From an uncultured Selenomonadaceae bacterium (GTDB taxonomy: Bacteria > Bacillota > Negativicutes > Selenomonadales > Selenomonadaceae): 64,000 bases of DNA. Shown in pieces: positions 15,932 to 25,270 of this stretch. Each line of letters opens with the position of its first letter. Within the stretch, counting starts at the first letter, position 1. The notes beneath the pieces are model-generated. The model had not been told where the DNA came from. It saw nothing but the letters and a program-made list of their open reading frames with translations, and did no database searches. Made by a program: the position numbers and the translations under genes. The stretch lies in assembly GCA_905234175.1 (NCBI GenBank), contig CAJOGX010000013.1, forward strand, positions 1 through 64,000, read 5' to 3'.

Positions 15932-17199
15932 CTGATAACTTCGACGCCGCCCATGTACGGAACAAGCGCGGCTGGAATTTTAACTGAGCCGTCCGCCTGC
16001 TGATAATTTTCCAGAATCGCGGCGACAGTGCGTCCGACGGCGATACCCGAACCATTGAGCGTGTGCACAAATTCCGGCTTAGATTTTGCGTCGCGGCGGA
16101 ACTTGATATTCGCGCGGCGAGCCTGATAATCGGTACAGTTGGAGCAGGAAGAAATTTCGCGGTACTTATTCTGCGCGGGCATCCAGACTTCGAGGTCGTA
16201 AGTTTTGGCGGAAGTGAAACTCATATCGCCGGTGCAGAGCAGAACGACGCGGTAGGGAATTTCCAAAATCTTGAGCACGTCCTCAGCGGCGGCAACCATG
16301 CTTTCGAGTTCGTCCCAGGAAGTTTCGGGCGTGGTGAACTTAATCAGCTCAACCTTATTGAACTGGTGCTGGCGAATCAGACCGCGCGTGTCTCGTCCGG
16401 CGGAACCGGCTTCCGCGCGAAAACAGGCGGTGTAGCAGCTGAAATATTCCGGCAGAATTTCGGCGGGGAGAATTTCGTCGCGGTGATAATTCGTCGTAGG
16501 AACTTCAGCGGTCGGCACCAGATAATAGTCGAGCCCTTCGAGCTTGAACATGTCTTCGGCGAATTTCGGGAGCTGGCCGGTGCCAATCATGCTGTCGCGG
16601 TTGACGATATACGGCGCGAGCATTTCGGTATAGCCGTGCTTGTTGGCGTGCAAATCCATCATGAAATTAATGCAGGCGCGTTCGAGCCTGGCGCCGAGCC
16701 CGCGATAAAAAGTAAAGCGCGCGCCGGTAACTTTGGCGGCACGGTCTGCGTCGAGAATGTTCAAATCGTTGCCAATTTCCCAGTGAGCTTTGGGCGTGAA
16801 GTCGAAACTGCGCGGCGTACCAACGCGGCGGATTTCGGGGTTGAAAGTTTCGTCGGGACCGACTGGCACGTCGTCTTTCGGCACGTTGGGAATGTGTAAG
16901 AGAATGTCGCGCAGATTTTCTTCGACTTCGCGGAGCCGGTTATCGAGCGCGGAAATTTTGTCACCGACGGCGCGCATTTCGGCGGAAATTTCAGCGGTAT
17001 CCTCGCCAGCCTTTTTCATAGCGCCAATTTTTTTGGAAGTGGCGTTGCGCTGACCTTTGAGCTGTTCGACTTCGTTGAGAATATCGCGGCGTTTCTGTTC
17101 GAGTTCAGCAAAGTTGTCAAGGTTGAGCGGGTTGTTGCGGTTTTTAAGCATCGTGCGAACAGCGTCAAGGTTGTCGCGCACAAATTTCATGTCGAGCAT
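15928..17199 (-). CDS. serS: Seryl-tRNA synthetase
   Basis: Class II aminoacyl-tRNA synthetase charging tRNA-Ser (and tRNA-Sec if present). 423 residues: an N-terminal helical arm of about 1-110 ([24 protein letters not shown]) and a catalytic core with [15 protein letters not shown] (motif 2) and [18 protein letters not shown] (motif 3). ATG follows a strong AGGAGGT-type site. It opens the serS-folP-folB-folK operon, an uncommon arrangement of a tRNA synthetase with folate genes, driven by the promoter at 17232-17260. Confidence 0.96.
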   Translation of the reverse strand: MLDMKFVRDNLDAVRTMLKNRNNPLNLDNFAELEQKRRDILNEVEQLKGQRNATSKKIGAMKKAGEDTAEISAEMRAVGDKISALDNRLREVEENLRDILLHIPNVPKDDVPVGPDETFNPEIRRVGTPRSFDFTPKAHWEIGNDLNILDADRAAKVTGARFTFYRGLGARLERACINFMMDLHANKHGYTEMLAPYIVNRDSMIGTGQLPKFAEDMFKLEGLDYYLVPTAEVPTTNYHRDEILPAEILPEYFSCYTACFRAEAGSAGRDTRGLIRQHQFNKVELIKFTTPETSWDELESMVAAAEDVLKILEIPYRVVLLCTGDMSFTSAKTYDLEVWMPAQNKYREISSCSNCTDYQARRANIKFRRDAKSKPEFVHTLNGSGIAVGRTVAAILENYQQADGSVKIPAALVPYMGGVEVIR

Positions 17200-17231
17200 A
17201 AAAAAATTACCTCCAGGAAAATTATTTTTTC

Positions 17232-17260
17232 ATTTTACATTGGAGGCAAAAATTTTTCAA
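17232..17260 (-). promoter_or_regulatory. Promoter of the serS-folP-folB-folK operon
   Basis: Minus-strand TTGAAA (17255-17260) and TAAAAT (17232-17237) with a 17-base spacer, 33 bases upstream of the serS ATG and just after the larE stop. Confidence 0.72.
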
Positions 17261-17277
17261 TAGGCGCCGGAAAAATT

Positions 17278-18081
17278 TCAGCTGACGCCGAGATTCATGC
17301 TGCCGGTGCGGTAGCCATCCAAGTCCAGCGCGACGTAGCTGAAACCGCAAGCCTTGAGCTTTTCGGAAATTTCCGCGCGAAGTTCAATCAGTTTAGCGAA
17401 CTCGTCTGGGAGAATTTCAATGCGCGCAACTGTGCCGTGAACTCTTACGCGGAACTGGCGGAAATTTTTTTCGCGCAGGAAATCTTCAGCGCGTTCGACC
17501 ATGGAAAGTTTTTCAGCGGAAATTTTTTCGCCGTACACGAAGCGCGACGCCAGACACGCAAAAGACGGCTTGTCCCACGTCGGTAAGTTCAAATCCTTCG
17601 ACAGCGCGCGAATTTCGGCTTTGTAAAGTTCAGCGCGACGGAGCGGGCTTTTAACGCCGAGCTCAGCGATAGCGCGCAGGCCAGGGCGGTAATCGCCGGT
17701 GTCGTCCATGTTCGAGCCCTCGGCGACGGCAGCCAGATTATTTTCGGCGGCGATTTTGAGAATCTGCGCGAAGATATTTTTTTTGCAGCGGTAACAGCGG
17801 TCGGGCGGGTTTTCAGCGAAGCCGTCAATTTTCCGCGCGTCTGCGAAAAATTTCAGCTGACGGATACCCTCGCGCTGGCAGAAATTTTCAGCCTCAGTGA
17901 GTTCGCGCCGTGGAAAAAAATTCGACGCGGCAGTTACAGCGACCGCCCTTTCGCCTAAAGTTTCGTGAGCGATTTTCAGCAGGAAAGTTGAATCGACGCC
18001 GCCGGAAAATGCAACGGCTACGCTCCCCAGTTCGCGCAGGTAACTTTTCAGATTTGCAAGTTTCTCGGAAAGTGCCGGCAT
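17278..18081 (-). CDS. larE: LarE, ATP-dependent sacrificial sulfur transferase for the nickel-pincer cofactor
   Basis: PP-loop enzyme that adenylylates the pyridinium dicarboxylate precursor and donates sulfur to make the nickel-pincer cofactor of lactate racemase. 267 residues: AFSGGVDSTFL at 24-34, RCYRCKK at 95-101, EGSNMDD at 121-127 and DKPSFACLASR with Cys176, the same number as the sacrificial Cys in the Lactobacillus protein. ATG has GAGG seven bases upstream and sits right after the cysK stop. larA, larB and larC are not in this window. Members in genomes lacking larA may serve other sulfur transfers. Confidence 0.9.
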   Translation of the reverse strand: MPALSEKLANLKSYLRELGSVAVAFSGGVDSTFLLKIAHETLGERAVAVTAASNFFPRRELTEAENFCQREGIRQLKFFADARKIDGFAENPPDRCYRCKKNIFAQILKIAAENNLAAVAEGSNMDDTGDYRPGLRAIAELGVKSPLRRAELYKAEIRALSKDLNLPTWDKPSFACLASRFVYGEKISAEKLSMVERAEDFLREKNFRQFRVRVHGTVARIEILPDEFAKLIELRAEISEKLKACGFSYVALDLDGYRTGSMNLGVS

Positions 18082-18090
18082 GGACTTGCC

Positions 18091-19011
18091 TCAGAAATCC
18101 AGCGCCGACAAATATCTTTCGCCGGTATCCGGCAGCAGGGCGACGATAGTTTTGCCAGGATTTTTTTCAGCGAGTTTCTTAGCCGCGAACGCCGCCGCGC
18201 CGCTGGAAATTCCAACCAGCAGACCTTCAACGCGCGCCAGTTCCTTCGTAGTGGAAATCGCCTCATCGTTTTTGACGCGGCAAATTTCGTCGTAGATTTT
18301 TGTGTTGAGCGTGTCGGGCACGAAGCCGGCGCCAATCCCCTGAATTTTGTGCGCGCCAGCCCTGCCCTCGCTGAGCACGGGCGAACTGTCCGGCTCGACG
18401 GCGACAACTTTTATCGCGGGATTTTTCGACTTGAGAAATTCGCCGACGCCCGAAAGAGTTCCGCCGGTGCCGACGCCCGCCACGAAAATATCAAGCTCGC
18501 CGTCCGTATCGCGCCAGATTTCAACGCCGGTAGTTTTTTTATGGCAGGCGGGATTCGCGGGATTTGTGAACTGGCCAGGGATAAAGCTGTTGGGAATTTC
18601 CGCCGCCAGCTCCTGCGCCTTAGCAATCGCGCCTTTCATACCCTTCGCGCCTTCGGTCAAAACGAGTTCCGCGCCGTAAGCCTGAAGAATTTTCCGCCGC
18701 TCAATGCTCATGGTTTCGGGCATAGCAATAATGATTCTGTAGCCGCGCGCCGCCGCAACCGCCGCCAGTCCAACGCCGGTGTTCCCGCTGGTCGGCTCGA
18801 TAATCACGCTGTCTTTGGTGAGCTTGCCGGAACGCTCTGCCTCGTCAATCATCGCCCACGCAATGCGATCCTTGACGCTGCCGCCAGGGTTGAAATATTC
18901 CAGCTTTGCGATAACCTTCGCGCTGAGATTGTTCGCGCGCTCGAAATTGCTCAGACGAAACAGCGGCGTGTTGCCAATCAGTTCGCTGAAATTCTGGTAA
19001 ATCTTCGACAT
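18091..19011 (-). CDS. cysK: Cysteine synthase (O-acetylserine sulfhydrylase)
   Basis: PLP enzyme making cysteine from O-acetylserine and sulfide. 306 residues with the PLP Lys47 in [22 protein letters not shown] for substrate, [10 protein letters not shown] for the phosphate of PLP, and [14 protein letters not shown] preceded by GGAGGGG. It lies 21 bases after the ADP-ribosylglycohydrolase gene and 9 bases before larE, so the three are probably one transcript; cysteine supply next to a cysteine-consuming sulfur transferase makes sense. Confidence 0.95.
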   Translation of the reverse strand: MSKIYQNFSELIGNTPLFRLSNFERANNLSAKVIAKLEYFNPGGSVKDRIAWAMIDEAERSGKLTKDSVIIEPTSGNTGVGLAAVAAARGYRIIIAMPETMSIERRKILQAYGAELVLTEGAKGMKGAIAKAQELAAEIPNSFIPGQFTNPANPACHKKTTGVEIWRDTDGELDIFVAGVGTGGTLSGVGEFLKSKNPAIKVVAVEPDSSPVLSEGRAGAHKIQGIGAGFVPDTLNTKIYDEICRVKNDEAISTTKELARVEGLLVGISSGAAAFAAKKLAEKNPGKTIVALLPDTGERYLSALDF

Positions 19012-19032
19012 GTTGACCCCTCCGAAAAAATT

Positions 19033-19992
19033 TTAAACAATGGCATCAAAAAAATTCGCGGCGATATTGCGCAGGTAATCCGCCTTCTGAAGTTTCGCGA
19101 GCCAGTCAGCGGGAATGCCTTCTTCGCCGTAGAGAATGCCGCCAATTCCGCCGGCGACTGTCGCGGTCGTATCGGTGTCGCGCCCAAGGTTGACTGCCTT
19201 CAGAACCAAATCGCGGTAGTTGTCGGTGTTGAGCACGCACCAGACCGCCGCTTCAAGCGTGTCGACGACGTAGCCGCCGCTGTTGATTTTTTCTTCGGGA
19301 AAGTCCGCAAAATCCGGCTGGAAAAGGCGCGAATAATATTTCAGCTCGCCTGCAAATTTTTCGTCGACGATGTAATATTTTTCAGCGGCACCGAGAGCAT
19401 TAGTCAAAGCGTCAGTGACTTTTTCTCCGTCGAGGAGCTGGGCGGCGAACATACAGTAAATCGTACAGCCGATTAAACTGCGTGGGTGGGCGTGCGTCAG
19501 CGCCGAAACGTCGTGGATAATTTTAATTTCTTTGTCGTAGAAATTTTTGCCGTGAAGTTTGTAAAGGTAAACGGCGACGGGCATAATCCGCATGATAGAG
19601 CCGTTGCCGTTGGAACTTTCGTCAGTCATACCGCAGAAAGCCGGCGGGATTTTGTGCAGAAACCTTTCGATACCGTTGGCGGTGGTGTTGCCAACGTCGA
19701 AGCCGGTTTCGCCCGCGACAAATTCGTCGTCCCTGTACCAGCGCGCGAAATTGTTCAAAATGTCATAATAGTCAATGCGTCCGAGGCGGGAGATACTTTC
19801 CATGGTTGCGACAGTCAGACTCGTATCGTCTGACCACGTACCGGCGGGCTGGCGCCAGGTTCCGTAAGCGCGCATACTCGTGACGGGATTTTTTTTGAGC
19901 TCGTCGCGGGATTTAAATTCGACCGGCACGCCAACCGCGTCGGCGACGGCTGAGCCCAGCAAAATTGACTGAGCAGTTTTCAGCGAAACCAT
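19033..19992 (-). CDS. ADP-ribosylglycohydrolase (DraG family)
   Basis: 319-residue enzyme of the ADP-ribosylglycohydrolase family, which removes ADP-ribose from protein side chains or small molecules with a dinuclear magnesium site. Metal ligands are seen in GTWSDDTSL (Asp55, Asp56) and GRDTDTTATVAGG near the C terminus; SALTHAHPRSLIGC is also typical. No ADP-ribosyltransferase partner such as DraT lies in the window, so the target is unknown. The ATG at 19992 has GGAAAGGAA upstream; a longer frame to 20052 would run through the promoter and is rejected. First gene of the operon with cysK and larE. Confidence 0.85.
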   Translation of the reverse strand: MVSLKTAQSILLGSAVADAVGVPVEFKSRDELKKNPVTSMRAYGTWRQPAGTWSDDTSLTVATMESISRLGRIDYYDILNNFARWYRDDEFVAGETGFDVGNTTANGIERFLHKIPPAFCGMTDESSNGNGSIMRIMPVAVYLYKLHGKNFYDKEIKIIHDVSALTHAHPRSLIGCTIYCMFAAQLLDGEKVTDALTNALGAAEKYYIVDEKFAGELKYYSRLFQPDFADFPEEKINSGGYVVDTLEAAVWCVLNTDNYRDLVLKAVNLGRDTDTTATVAGGIGGILYGEEGIPADWLAKLQKADYLRNIAANFFDAIV

Positions 19993-20023
19993 AAACGTTT
20001 CCTTTCCAAATTTTTTTGCAAAA

Positions 20024-20052
20024 ATTATACCACATGCCGCCGAAAATTTCAA
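20024..20052 (-). promoter_or_regulatory. Promoter of the ADP-ribosylglycohydrolase-cysK-larE operon
   Basis: Minus-strand TTGAAA (20047-20052) and TATAAT (20024-20029), spacer 17 bases, 31 bases before the ATG. Confidence 0.75.
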
Positions 20053-20075
20053 CTGCAGAAATTTTGCCGAAAATG

Positions 20076-20104
20076 TTTACAGATTTTTTTTTAAGTGTTA
20101 TAAT
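20076..20104 (+). promoter_or_regulatory. Promoter of the rimP-nusA-ylxR-infB operon
   Basis: TTTACA (20076-20081) and TATAAT (20099-20104) with a 17-base spacer; divergent from the promoter at 20024-20052. Confidence 0.78.
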
Positions 20105-20191
20105 TTACAAACTCAATAGAAAAAAATTTTTTTTTATAGGGGGTGGGCTTTCGTCCACTCTTTAATATTGTAGGGAAAAATGGAGGCTGGA
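20105..20191 (+). promoter_or_regulatory. Leader of the rimP operon with a small hairpin
   Basis: The untranslated leader has an A/T-rich stretch and then a six-pair hairpin GTGGGC-TTTC-GTCCAC at 20143-20158, followed by TCTTTAAT. A weak T-run means it could be a pause or attenuation site rather than a clear terminator. No known riboswitch class was recognised. Confidence 0.4.
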
Positions 20192-20635
20192 ATGGTAAAG
20201 GAAATTGAAGCGCGCGTCGAAGAGCTGATGCGGGAAATTATCGCGGGCACGGAGTTCGAGCTGGTGGACGTGGAATACGTCAGCGAGCGCGACTGGTACC
20301 TTCGAGTTTTCATGGACAAGGCGGGCGGAATTGACCTGGACGACTGCCAGCAGCTGAGTGAAAAGCTTGGAAAAATTCTCGACCACGAGCCGCTGATTGA
20401 CGGGCCGTATATTTTGGAAGTTTCGTCGCCAGGAATTGACCGCGTGCTGAAAAAGGATCGCGACTTCGTGCGGGAGGCTGGCAAGGCGGTTGACGTGACG
20501 CTCTACGCGCCGTTCAATGGGAAAAAATTTTTCACCGGCGTGCTGGTCGGGCGGGATAAAACCTTGCTGAAACTGGAAGATTTGGAAATACCGCGCGAAA
20601 AAGTTGCGCAGGTGCGACTGCACATAGATTTTTAA
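20192..20635 (+). CDS. rimP: Ribosome maturation factor RimP
   Basis: Needed for late assembly of the 30S subunit. 147 residues with the N-terminal alpha/beta domain (ELVDVEYV, LRVFMDK, GGIDLDDCQQLSE, YILEVSSPGIDRVL) and a C-terminal SH3-like domain (GVLVGRD, EIPREKVAQVRLHIDF). An ATG at 20180 is in frame, but its codons contain the GGAGG that sits five bases before the ATG at 20192, so the shorter form is preferred. First gene of the transcription-translation operon. Confidence 0.94.
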   Translation: MVKEIEARVEELMREIIAGTEFELVDVEYVSERDWYLRVFMDKAGGIDLDDCQQLSEKLGKILDHEPLIDGPYILEVSSPGIDRVLKKDRDFVREAGKAVDVTLYAPFNGKKFFTGVLVGRDKTLLKLEDLEIPREKVAQVRLHIDF

Positions 20636-20655
20636 ATTTTAGGAGGACGGAAATT

Positions 20656-22320
20656 TTGGCTGTTAGGAAAAAGAAGGGCGTCGGCGGCGACTTCATGTTA
20701 ATCGAGGCGCTGAAGGATTTGTGCGCCGAAAAGGAAATTTCGCAGGACACGCTTTTTGACGCGATAGAAAATGCGCTGATTTTTGCCTGTAAGAAAACCG
20801 CCAACGCTGATAAGCGCGTGATTGTGGACTTGAACCGCGAAAAGGGCGAGTTCCACGTTTACGAAATTTACGACATCGTTGAGGAAGTTCTGAACAAAAA
20901 CCGTGAAGTTTCGCTGGCGGAAGCGAAAATGGCTGACGAGAAATACGAACTTGGCGACGTTTACAGAAAGGAAGTTTCGCCGAATAATTTTGGGCGCATT
21001 GCGGCGCAGGCGGCGAAACAGTTCGTCATGCAGAAAATTCGCGAGGCGGAGCGCGGCGTTGTCTACGACGAGTTCACCAACCGCGATAACGACGTTGTGA
21101 CCGGCACCGTTTCCAGAATCGAGGACGGAAATGTTATCGTCGACATTGGCAAGACCGAGGCGATTCTCGTGCCGGTTGAGCAGATTTTTACCGACAGATT
21201 CAAAGTCGGCGACCGCGTCCGCGCTTACGTGGCGGAAGTTCGCAAAATGGGCAAGGGGCCGCAGGTTTATCTTTCGCGCACGCACCCTGGACTTTTGCGC
21301 AGGCTGTTTGAACTCGAAATTCCGGAAATTCAGGAAGGAATCGTTTCAATTAAAGCCGTCGCCCGCGAATCTGGTACGCGCTCGAAAGTCGCCGTGACTT
21401 CCAGCGACCCGAACGTTGAGCCGGTTGGCGCGTGCCTGGGTGAACACGGCGTCCGCGCGCAGGCAATTTCTCAGGAACTGCGCGGCGAAAAAATTGACGT
21501 TGTGAAGTGGGACGCCGACCCCGCAATTTTTATCGCCAATGCGCTCAGCCCTTCCAAAGTCATGCGCGTCGCCGTCAACGAGTACGAAAAAGTTTCTCAC
21601 GTCGTCGTTCCCAACAACCAGCTCAGCCTGGCTATCGGTAAGGAAGGGCAGAACGCGCGCCTCGCCGCCAAAATCACCGGCTGGAAAATTGACATAAAGA
21701 GCAAGGCGCAGGCTAAGGACGAAACTTACGACGATGATACGCGCGTTGTTACGTTGATTGAGGAAAGACCCAAAAAGAAAAAAGTTCAGAAGCCTCAGCA
21801 GCCGAAACCGCCGCAGGATTTGACGGAGCAGGGGCAGGAGCAGGAGCAGCCTAAGAAAAAGAAAAAGAAGAAGAAAAAGGCCGCGCAGGAACAGCAGCCT
21901 CAGCCGCAAGTTCAGCCGACGCCGCAGTTTCAGCCGCCAGCAGATTTGTTCGGCGCATTCGACGCGTTCGAGCCGGCGGATTTCGGTGACGCAGGTTTCG
22001 ACGAGCCCGCCGCCACTGCCGAGGAAACTCCCGCCGCAGTTGCTGAAGCGCCAGCCGCTGACGCCTTTACCGCGCCGGATTTCGGTGACGCATTCGAGCC
22101 GACTGATTTCGGCGACGCTTTCGACGCGCCCGCTGAAACTGAACAGCCCGCCGCTGAAGAAACTCCTGCGCCCGCTAAGAAAAAAGCTGACAAAAAGCCC
22201 GCCGAAGCCGCCAACCTTTTCGCGCAGACCGAAACTGCCAAGCCCGAAACTCCCGCTGAAGATGACCCGTTCGGCGCTTTCGACGCTTTTGCTGACTTCG
22301 ACGACGATAACAATAAATAA
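20656..22320 (+). CDS. nusA: Transcription termination/antitermination factor NusA with long low-complexity tail
   Basis: Binds RNA polymerase and nascent RNA to modulate pausing, termination and antitermination. 554 residues: N-terminal domain ([15 protein letters not shown]), S1 domain (about 140-205, [20 protein letters not shown]), and KH1-KH2 (about 215-360, with [19 protein letters not shown]). After about 370 comes a 180-residue tail: a Pro/Gln-rich part, a run of nine Lys, then acidic repeats around F-D-A-F, D-F-G-D-A and E-P-A/T-D-F. The tail is not the acidic AR repeat of Proteobacteria. The TTG start has AGGAGG nine bases before it; the ATG at 20695 would match the usual N terminus but lacks a good site, so a 13-residue basic extension is likely. 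Confidence 0.94.
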   Translation: MAVRKKKGVGGDFMLIEALKDLCAEKEISQDTLFDAIENALIFACKKTANADKRVIVDLNREKGEFHVYEIYDIVEEVLNKNREVSLAEAKMADEKYELGDVYRKEVSPNNFGRIAAQAAKQFVMQKIREAERGVVYDEFTNRDNDVVTGTVSRIEDGNVIVDIGKTEAILVPVEQIFTDRFKVGDRVRAYVAEVRKMGKGPQVYLSRTHPGLLRRLFELEIPEIQEGIVSIKAVARESGTRSKVAVTSSDPNVEPVGACLGEHGVRAQAISQELRGEKIDVVKWDADPAIFIANALSPSKVMRVAVNEYEKVSHVVVPNNQLSLAIGKEGQNARLAAKITGWKIDIKSKAQAKDETYDDDTRVVTLIEERPKKKKVQKPQQPKPPQDLTEQGQEQEQPKKKKKKKKKAAQEQQPQPQVQPTPQFQPPADLFGAFDAFEPADFGDAGFDEPAATAEETPAAVAEAPAADAFTAPDFGDAFEPTDFGDAFDAPAETEQPAAEETPAPAKKKADKKPAEAANLFAQTETAKPETPAEDDPFGAFDAFADFDDDNNK

Positions 22321-22329
22321 ATCTGGGAA

Positions 22330-22608
22330 GTGTCCGCGATTAAAAAAATTAAAATGCGCCGCTGCGTGAGCTGCAGGGAAATTCGCCACAAAGCCGAGTT
22401 CCTGCGCGTCGTCAAAAGTCCCGCTGGTGAAGTCGCGCTGGATTTTTCCGGCAAAGCTCCTGGGCGCGGCGCCTACGTTTGCAAAAATGAAAAATGCGCG
22501 GCGGAAAATCTCAAACGCCGCCGTCTGGATAAACCGTTCAAATCCAAAGTTCCCGCCGAAATTTATGAACAAATCTGCAAGGCGGTTCAAAGCAGTTCAA
22601 CCTTCTGA
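22330..22608 (+). CDS. ylxR: YlxR-type RNA-binding protein
   Basis: 92-residue member of the YlxR family, a small nucleic-acid-binding protein encoded between nusA and infB in many bacteria. It has the signature RRCVSCREIRHKAEFLRVV, then GKAPGRGAYVC and the Lys/Arg-rich LKRRRLDKPFK. The two CxxC-like pairs are partly kept (CVSC, and CKNEKC). GTG at 22330 is nine bases after the nusA stop; an ATG at 22354 is an alternative start. Confidence 0.9.
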   Translation: MSAIKKIKMRRCVSCREIRHKAEFLRVVKSPAGEVALDFSGKAPGRGAYVCKNEKCAAENLKRRRLDKPFKSKVPAEIYEQICKAVQSSSTF

Positions 22609-22624
22609 AAAGGAGTTAATCATA

Positions 22625-22642
22625 ATGCGAACGAAAATATAA
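22625..22642 (+). other. Five-codon minigene with a strong ribosome binding site
   Basis: ATG CGA ACG AAA ATA TAA, with AGGAG nine bases upstream, between ylxR and infB. Many relatives have the L7Ae-like gene ylxQ here. It may be a relic of that gene, a translated spacer that keeps ribosomes on the message, or chance. Confidence 0.35.
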
Positions 22643-22663
22643 AATTTAACTGGGGGTGGCTCT

Positions 22664-25270
22664 ATGTCGAAACCAACGAAAAATCCAAAGTATAGAATTT
22701 TTGAGCTGGCGAAGGAATTTAATCAGGAAAGCCAGTCAATCGTCGACTTTTTGAAAAAGCGAAAAATCAAAGTCGCAAACCGTTTCAGCGCGGTAGGCGA
22801 GGAAGTCTACGCCGTGCTGAAGGAAGCCTTTGCGCGTCGAAAACCGGCGGAAGAAGCTCCGGCTGAACCCGCACCGGCGCCCGAAAAATCTCCCGCGCCT
22901 AAACCCGCCGCAAAATCACCGGCAAAACCGGCGCCCGCTAAACCAGCGGTTAAGCCCGAACCCAGGCCAGCGCCTAAACCAAAAGTTGAGCCCGTCGCGC
23001 AGAAACCGGAACCCAAATCAGCGCCGCGAGCTGAAAAACCTGCGCCTAAGCCTGCGGAAAAACCAGTGCAAAGGTCAACTGAATCCAGACCGGCGCCAAG
23101 GCCGAAAGTTGAACAGGCGCCAAGGCCGAAAGTTGAACAGGCGCCACGGGCAGACGCTAAACCTGCGCCGAAAGTTGACGATAAACCCAGGCCGCGCGAA
23201 TTTCGCAGAGATCGTTCAGCTCAGCCGCCGCGCGAAGAATCCAAACGCTCTGAACGCGTCGAAACTAAACCCGAACGCTCTTCCGAAAACCGTTCCGAGC
23301 ACGAACGTACCGAGCGCAAAAACCGTGACAGCAGCCGTGAGGACGGCAACCGCGCGCAAAATCGCAGTCGCAACCGCCGCAATAAAAATGCCGCCAGCGC
23401 CGCTAAAAGTCAGCAGCAGGCTCAAACTCAGGCTCAGCCAGTCAACCGTCCGGCGCGTCCTAAAAAGAAATTCCGCCAGCCGCCCGCTCCCGTCCACAAA
23501 GCAGAAATCGCCCGTCCGACTCACATAAAAATCGGCTCCAGCATTATCGTCAAGGATCTCGCCAGCAAAATGAGCTGCACCGCCGCTGACATCATCAAAA
23601 AACTTTTGCTAATGGGCGTTATCGCCACGATTAACCAGGAAGTTGACTTCGACACCGCCGCGCTCGTCGCGTCCGAATTTGGCGTCACAGCTGAGGAACT
23701 GCCGCCCGAAGTCGACCCCACGCTAATTCCCGAAATCGAAGACGACCCGAAAACTTTGAAACCGCGTCCGCCCGTCGTCACCGTCATGGGGCACGTCGAC
23801 CACGGCAAAACTTCTCTGCTCGACGCTATCCGCCAGTCTTCCGTCACGTCAACCGAAGCCGGCGGTATCACCCAGCACATCGGCGCCTATCAGGTCATGT
23901 GCAACGACCGCAAAATAGTTTTCCTTGACACGCCTGGCCACGAGGCCTTCACCGCAATGCGTGCGCGCGGCGCGCAGGTTACCGACGTTGCTGTTTTAGT
24001 CGTTGCCGCCGACGACGGCGTTATGCCGCAAACTATCGAGGCGATTAACCACGCCAAGGCGGCGAACGTCCCGATTATCGTCGCCATTAACAAAATCGAC
24101 AAGCCTGGCGCCAATCCCATGAAGGTCAAACAGGAACTCATGGAATACGAACTCGTTTCCGACGACTACGGCGGCAATACCGTCATGGTCGAAGTTTCCG
24201 CTAAAAAACGGACGAATCTTAACCTTCTGCTCGAAATGATTCTGCTCGTCGCTGACATGCAGGAACTCAAAGCCAATCCAAACCGTGAGGCGCGCGGCGT
24301 TATCATTGAAGCCCAGCTAGACAAAGGGCGCGGCCCCGTCGCTACGGTTCTGGTTCAGAACGGCACGCTCCGAATCGGCGACCATATCGTTGCCGGTACG
24401 ACTTTCGGCAGAGTCCGCGCGATGATCAGCGACCGCGGCGATAACGTCAAAAAAGCAGGCCCCAGCGTCCCAGTCGAAGTTTTAGGACTGAGCGACGTGC
24501 CTGCCGCCGGTGATATTTTAGCCGCCCTCGACGAAAAAACCGCCAAGTCTATCGCCGAGCACCGCCTCGCAATTCAGCGCACCGAACTTATCAAGTCCAA
24601 GAAAGTTTCACTTGACGATTTGTTCAACCAGATTAAAGCCGGCACGATTAAAGATTTGAACATCGTCGTTAAGGCTGACGTTCAGGGCTCGATTGAAGCG
24701 CTGTCCGGTTCGCTCCTTGCGCTCAACAAAACCAACGACGAAGTTCACGTTAAGATTGTTCACGCCGGCGTTGGCGCCGTAAACGAAGGTGACGTTATGC
24801 TGGCGAGCGCTGCCAACGCGCTGATTCTCGCCTTCAACGTCCGCCCCGACAACAACGCCCGCCGCGCCGCCGACGCTGAGCATATCGACATTCGCACTTA
24901 CCGCGTCATTTACGATGCGATTGGCGATGTCAAGGCGGCGATGAGCGGTATGCTGGCGCCGAAGTACAGGGAAGTTATTCAAGGACGCGTCGAAATTCGC
25001 AAGGTCATGAAATTTTCCAAGGCGATCGTTGCCGGTTCCTACGTTCTGGAAGGGAAAATTTTCAACAACTCCAAGATTCGGCTCCTGCGCGACAACGTGG
25101 AAATTTACGACGGCGCGATTGACTCTCTGCGCCGGTTCAAGGACGAAGTTAAGGAAGTCGCCAGCGGCTACGAATGCGGCATTTCTATCGTCGATTTCCG
25201 CGATTTCAGGGAAGGCGACATTATCGAGGCGTACACAATGGAGGAAATTAAGACCACGATTGACGACTGA
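22664..25270 (+). CDS. infB: Translation initiation factor IF-2
   Basis: GTPase that delivers initiator tRNA to the ribosome. 868 residues: a first IF2_N module (about 8-50), a Pro/Ala/Lys then Arg/Ser/Asn-rich linker (about 55-280), a second IF2_N module (about 290-340), the G domain (about 370-540) with [16 protein letters not shown] and NKIDKPGA, then domains II-IV. ATG has GGGGGTGG four bases upstream. The gene ends in a 23-base overlap with a convergent phosphatase gene. The rbfA and truB genes that usually follow are absent, so the operon stops here. The linker holds a perfect 24-base tandem repeat. Confidence 0.96.
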   Translation: MSKPTKNPKYRIFELAKEFNQESQSIVDFLKKRKIKVANRFSAVGEEVYAVLKEAFARRKPAEEAPAEPAPAPEKSPAPKPAAKSPAKPAPAKPAVKPEPRPAPKPKVEPVAQKPEPKSAPRAEKPAPKPAEKPVQRSTESRPAPRPKVEQAPRPKVEQAPRADAKPAPKVDDKPRPREFRRDRSAQPPREESKRSERVETKPERSSENRSEHERTERKNRDSSREDGNRAQNRSRNRRNKNAASAAKSQQQAQTQAQPVNRPARPKKKFRQPPAPVHKAEIARPTHIKIGSSIIVKDLASKMSCTAADIIKKLLLMGVIATINQEVDFDTAALVASEFGVTAEELPPEVDPTLIPEIEDDPKTLKPRPPVVTVMGHVDHGKTSLLDAIRQSSVTSTEAGGITQHIGAYQVMCNDRKIVFLDTPGHEAFTAMRARGAQVTDVAVLVVAADDGVMPQTIEAINHAKAANVPIIVAINKIDKPGANPMKVKQELMEYELVSDDYGGNTVMVEVSAKKRTNLNLLLEMILLVADMQELKANPNREARGVIIEAQLDKGRGPVATVLVQNGTLRIGDHIVAGTTFGRVRAMISDRGDNVKKAGPSVPVEVLGLSDVPAAGDILAALDEKTAKSIAEHRLAIQRTELIKSKKVSLDDLFNQIKAGTIKDLNIVVKADVQGSIEALSGSLLALNKTNDEVHVKIVHAGVGAVNEGDVMLASAANALILAFNVRPDNNARRAADAEHIDIRTYRVIYDAIGDVKAAMSGMLAPKYREVIQGRVEIRKVMKFSKAIVAGSYVLEGKIFNNSKIRLLRDNVEIYDGAIDSLRRFKDEVKEVASGYECGISIVDFRDFREGDIIEAYTMEEIKTTIDD
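23093..23146 (+). repeat. 24-base tandem repeat in the infB linker
   Basis: Two perfect copies (23093-23116 and 23117-23140) and a 6-base partial third copy, encoding APRPKVEQ twice. It lies in the disordered linker, so copy number could vary without harm. Confidence 0.85.

Noticed and set aside
20143..20158. Riboswitch in the rimP leader
   Set aside because: Only one short hairpin; too small for any known aptamer and no conserved core seen.
21346..22590. 414-codon minus-strand frame opposite nusA
   Set aside because: Leu/Arg/Phe repeats are only the complement of the low-complexity nusA tail.
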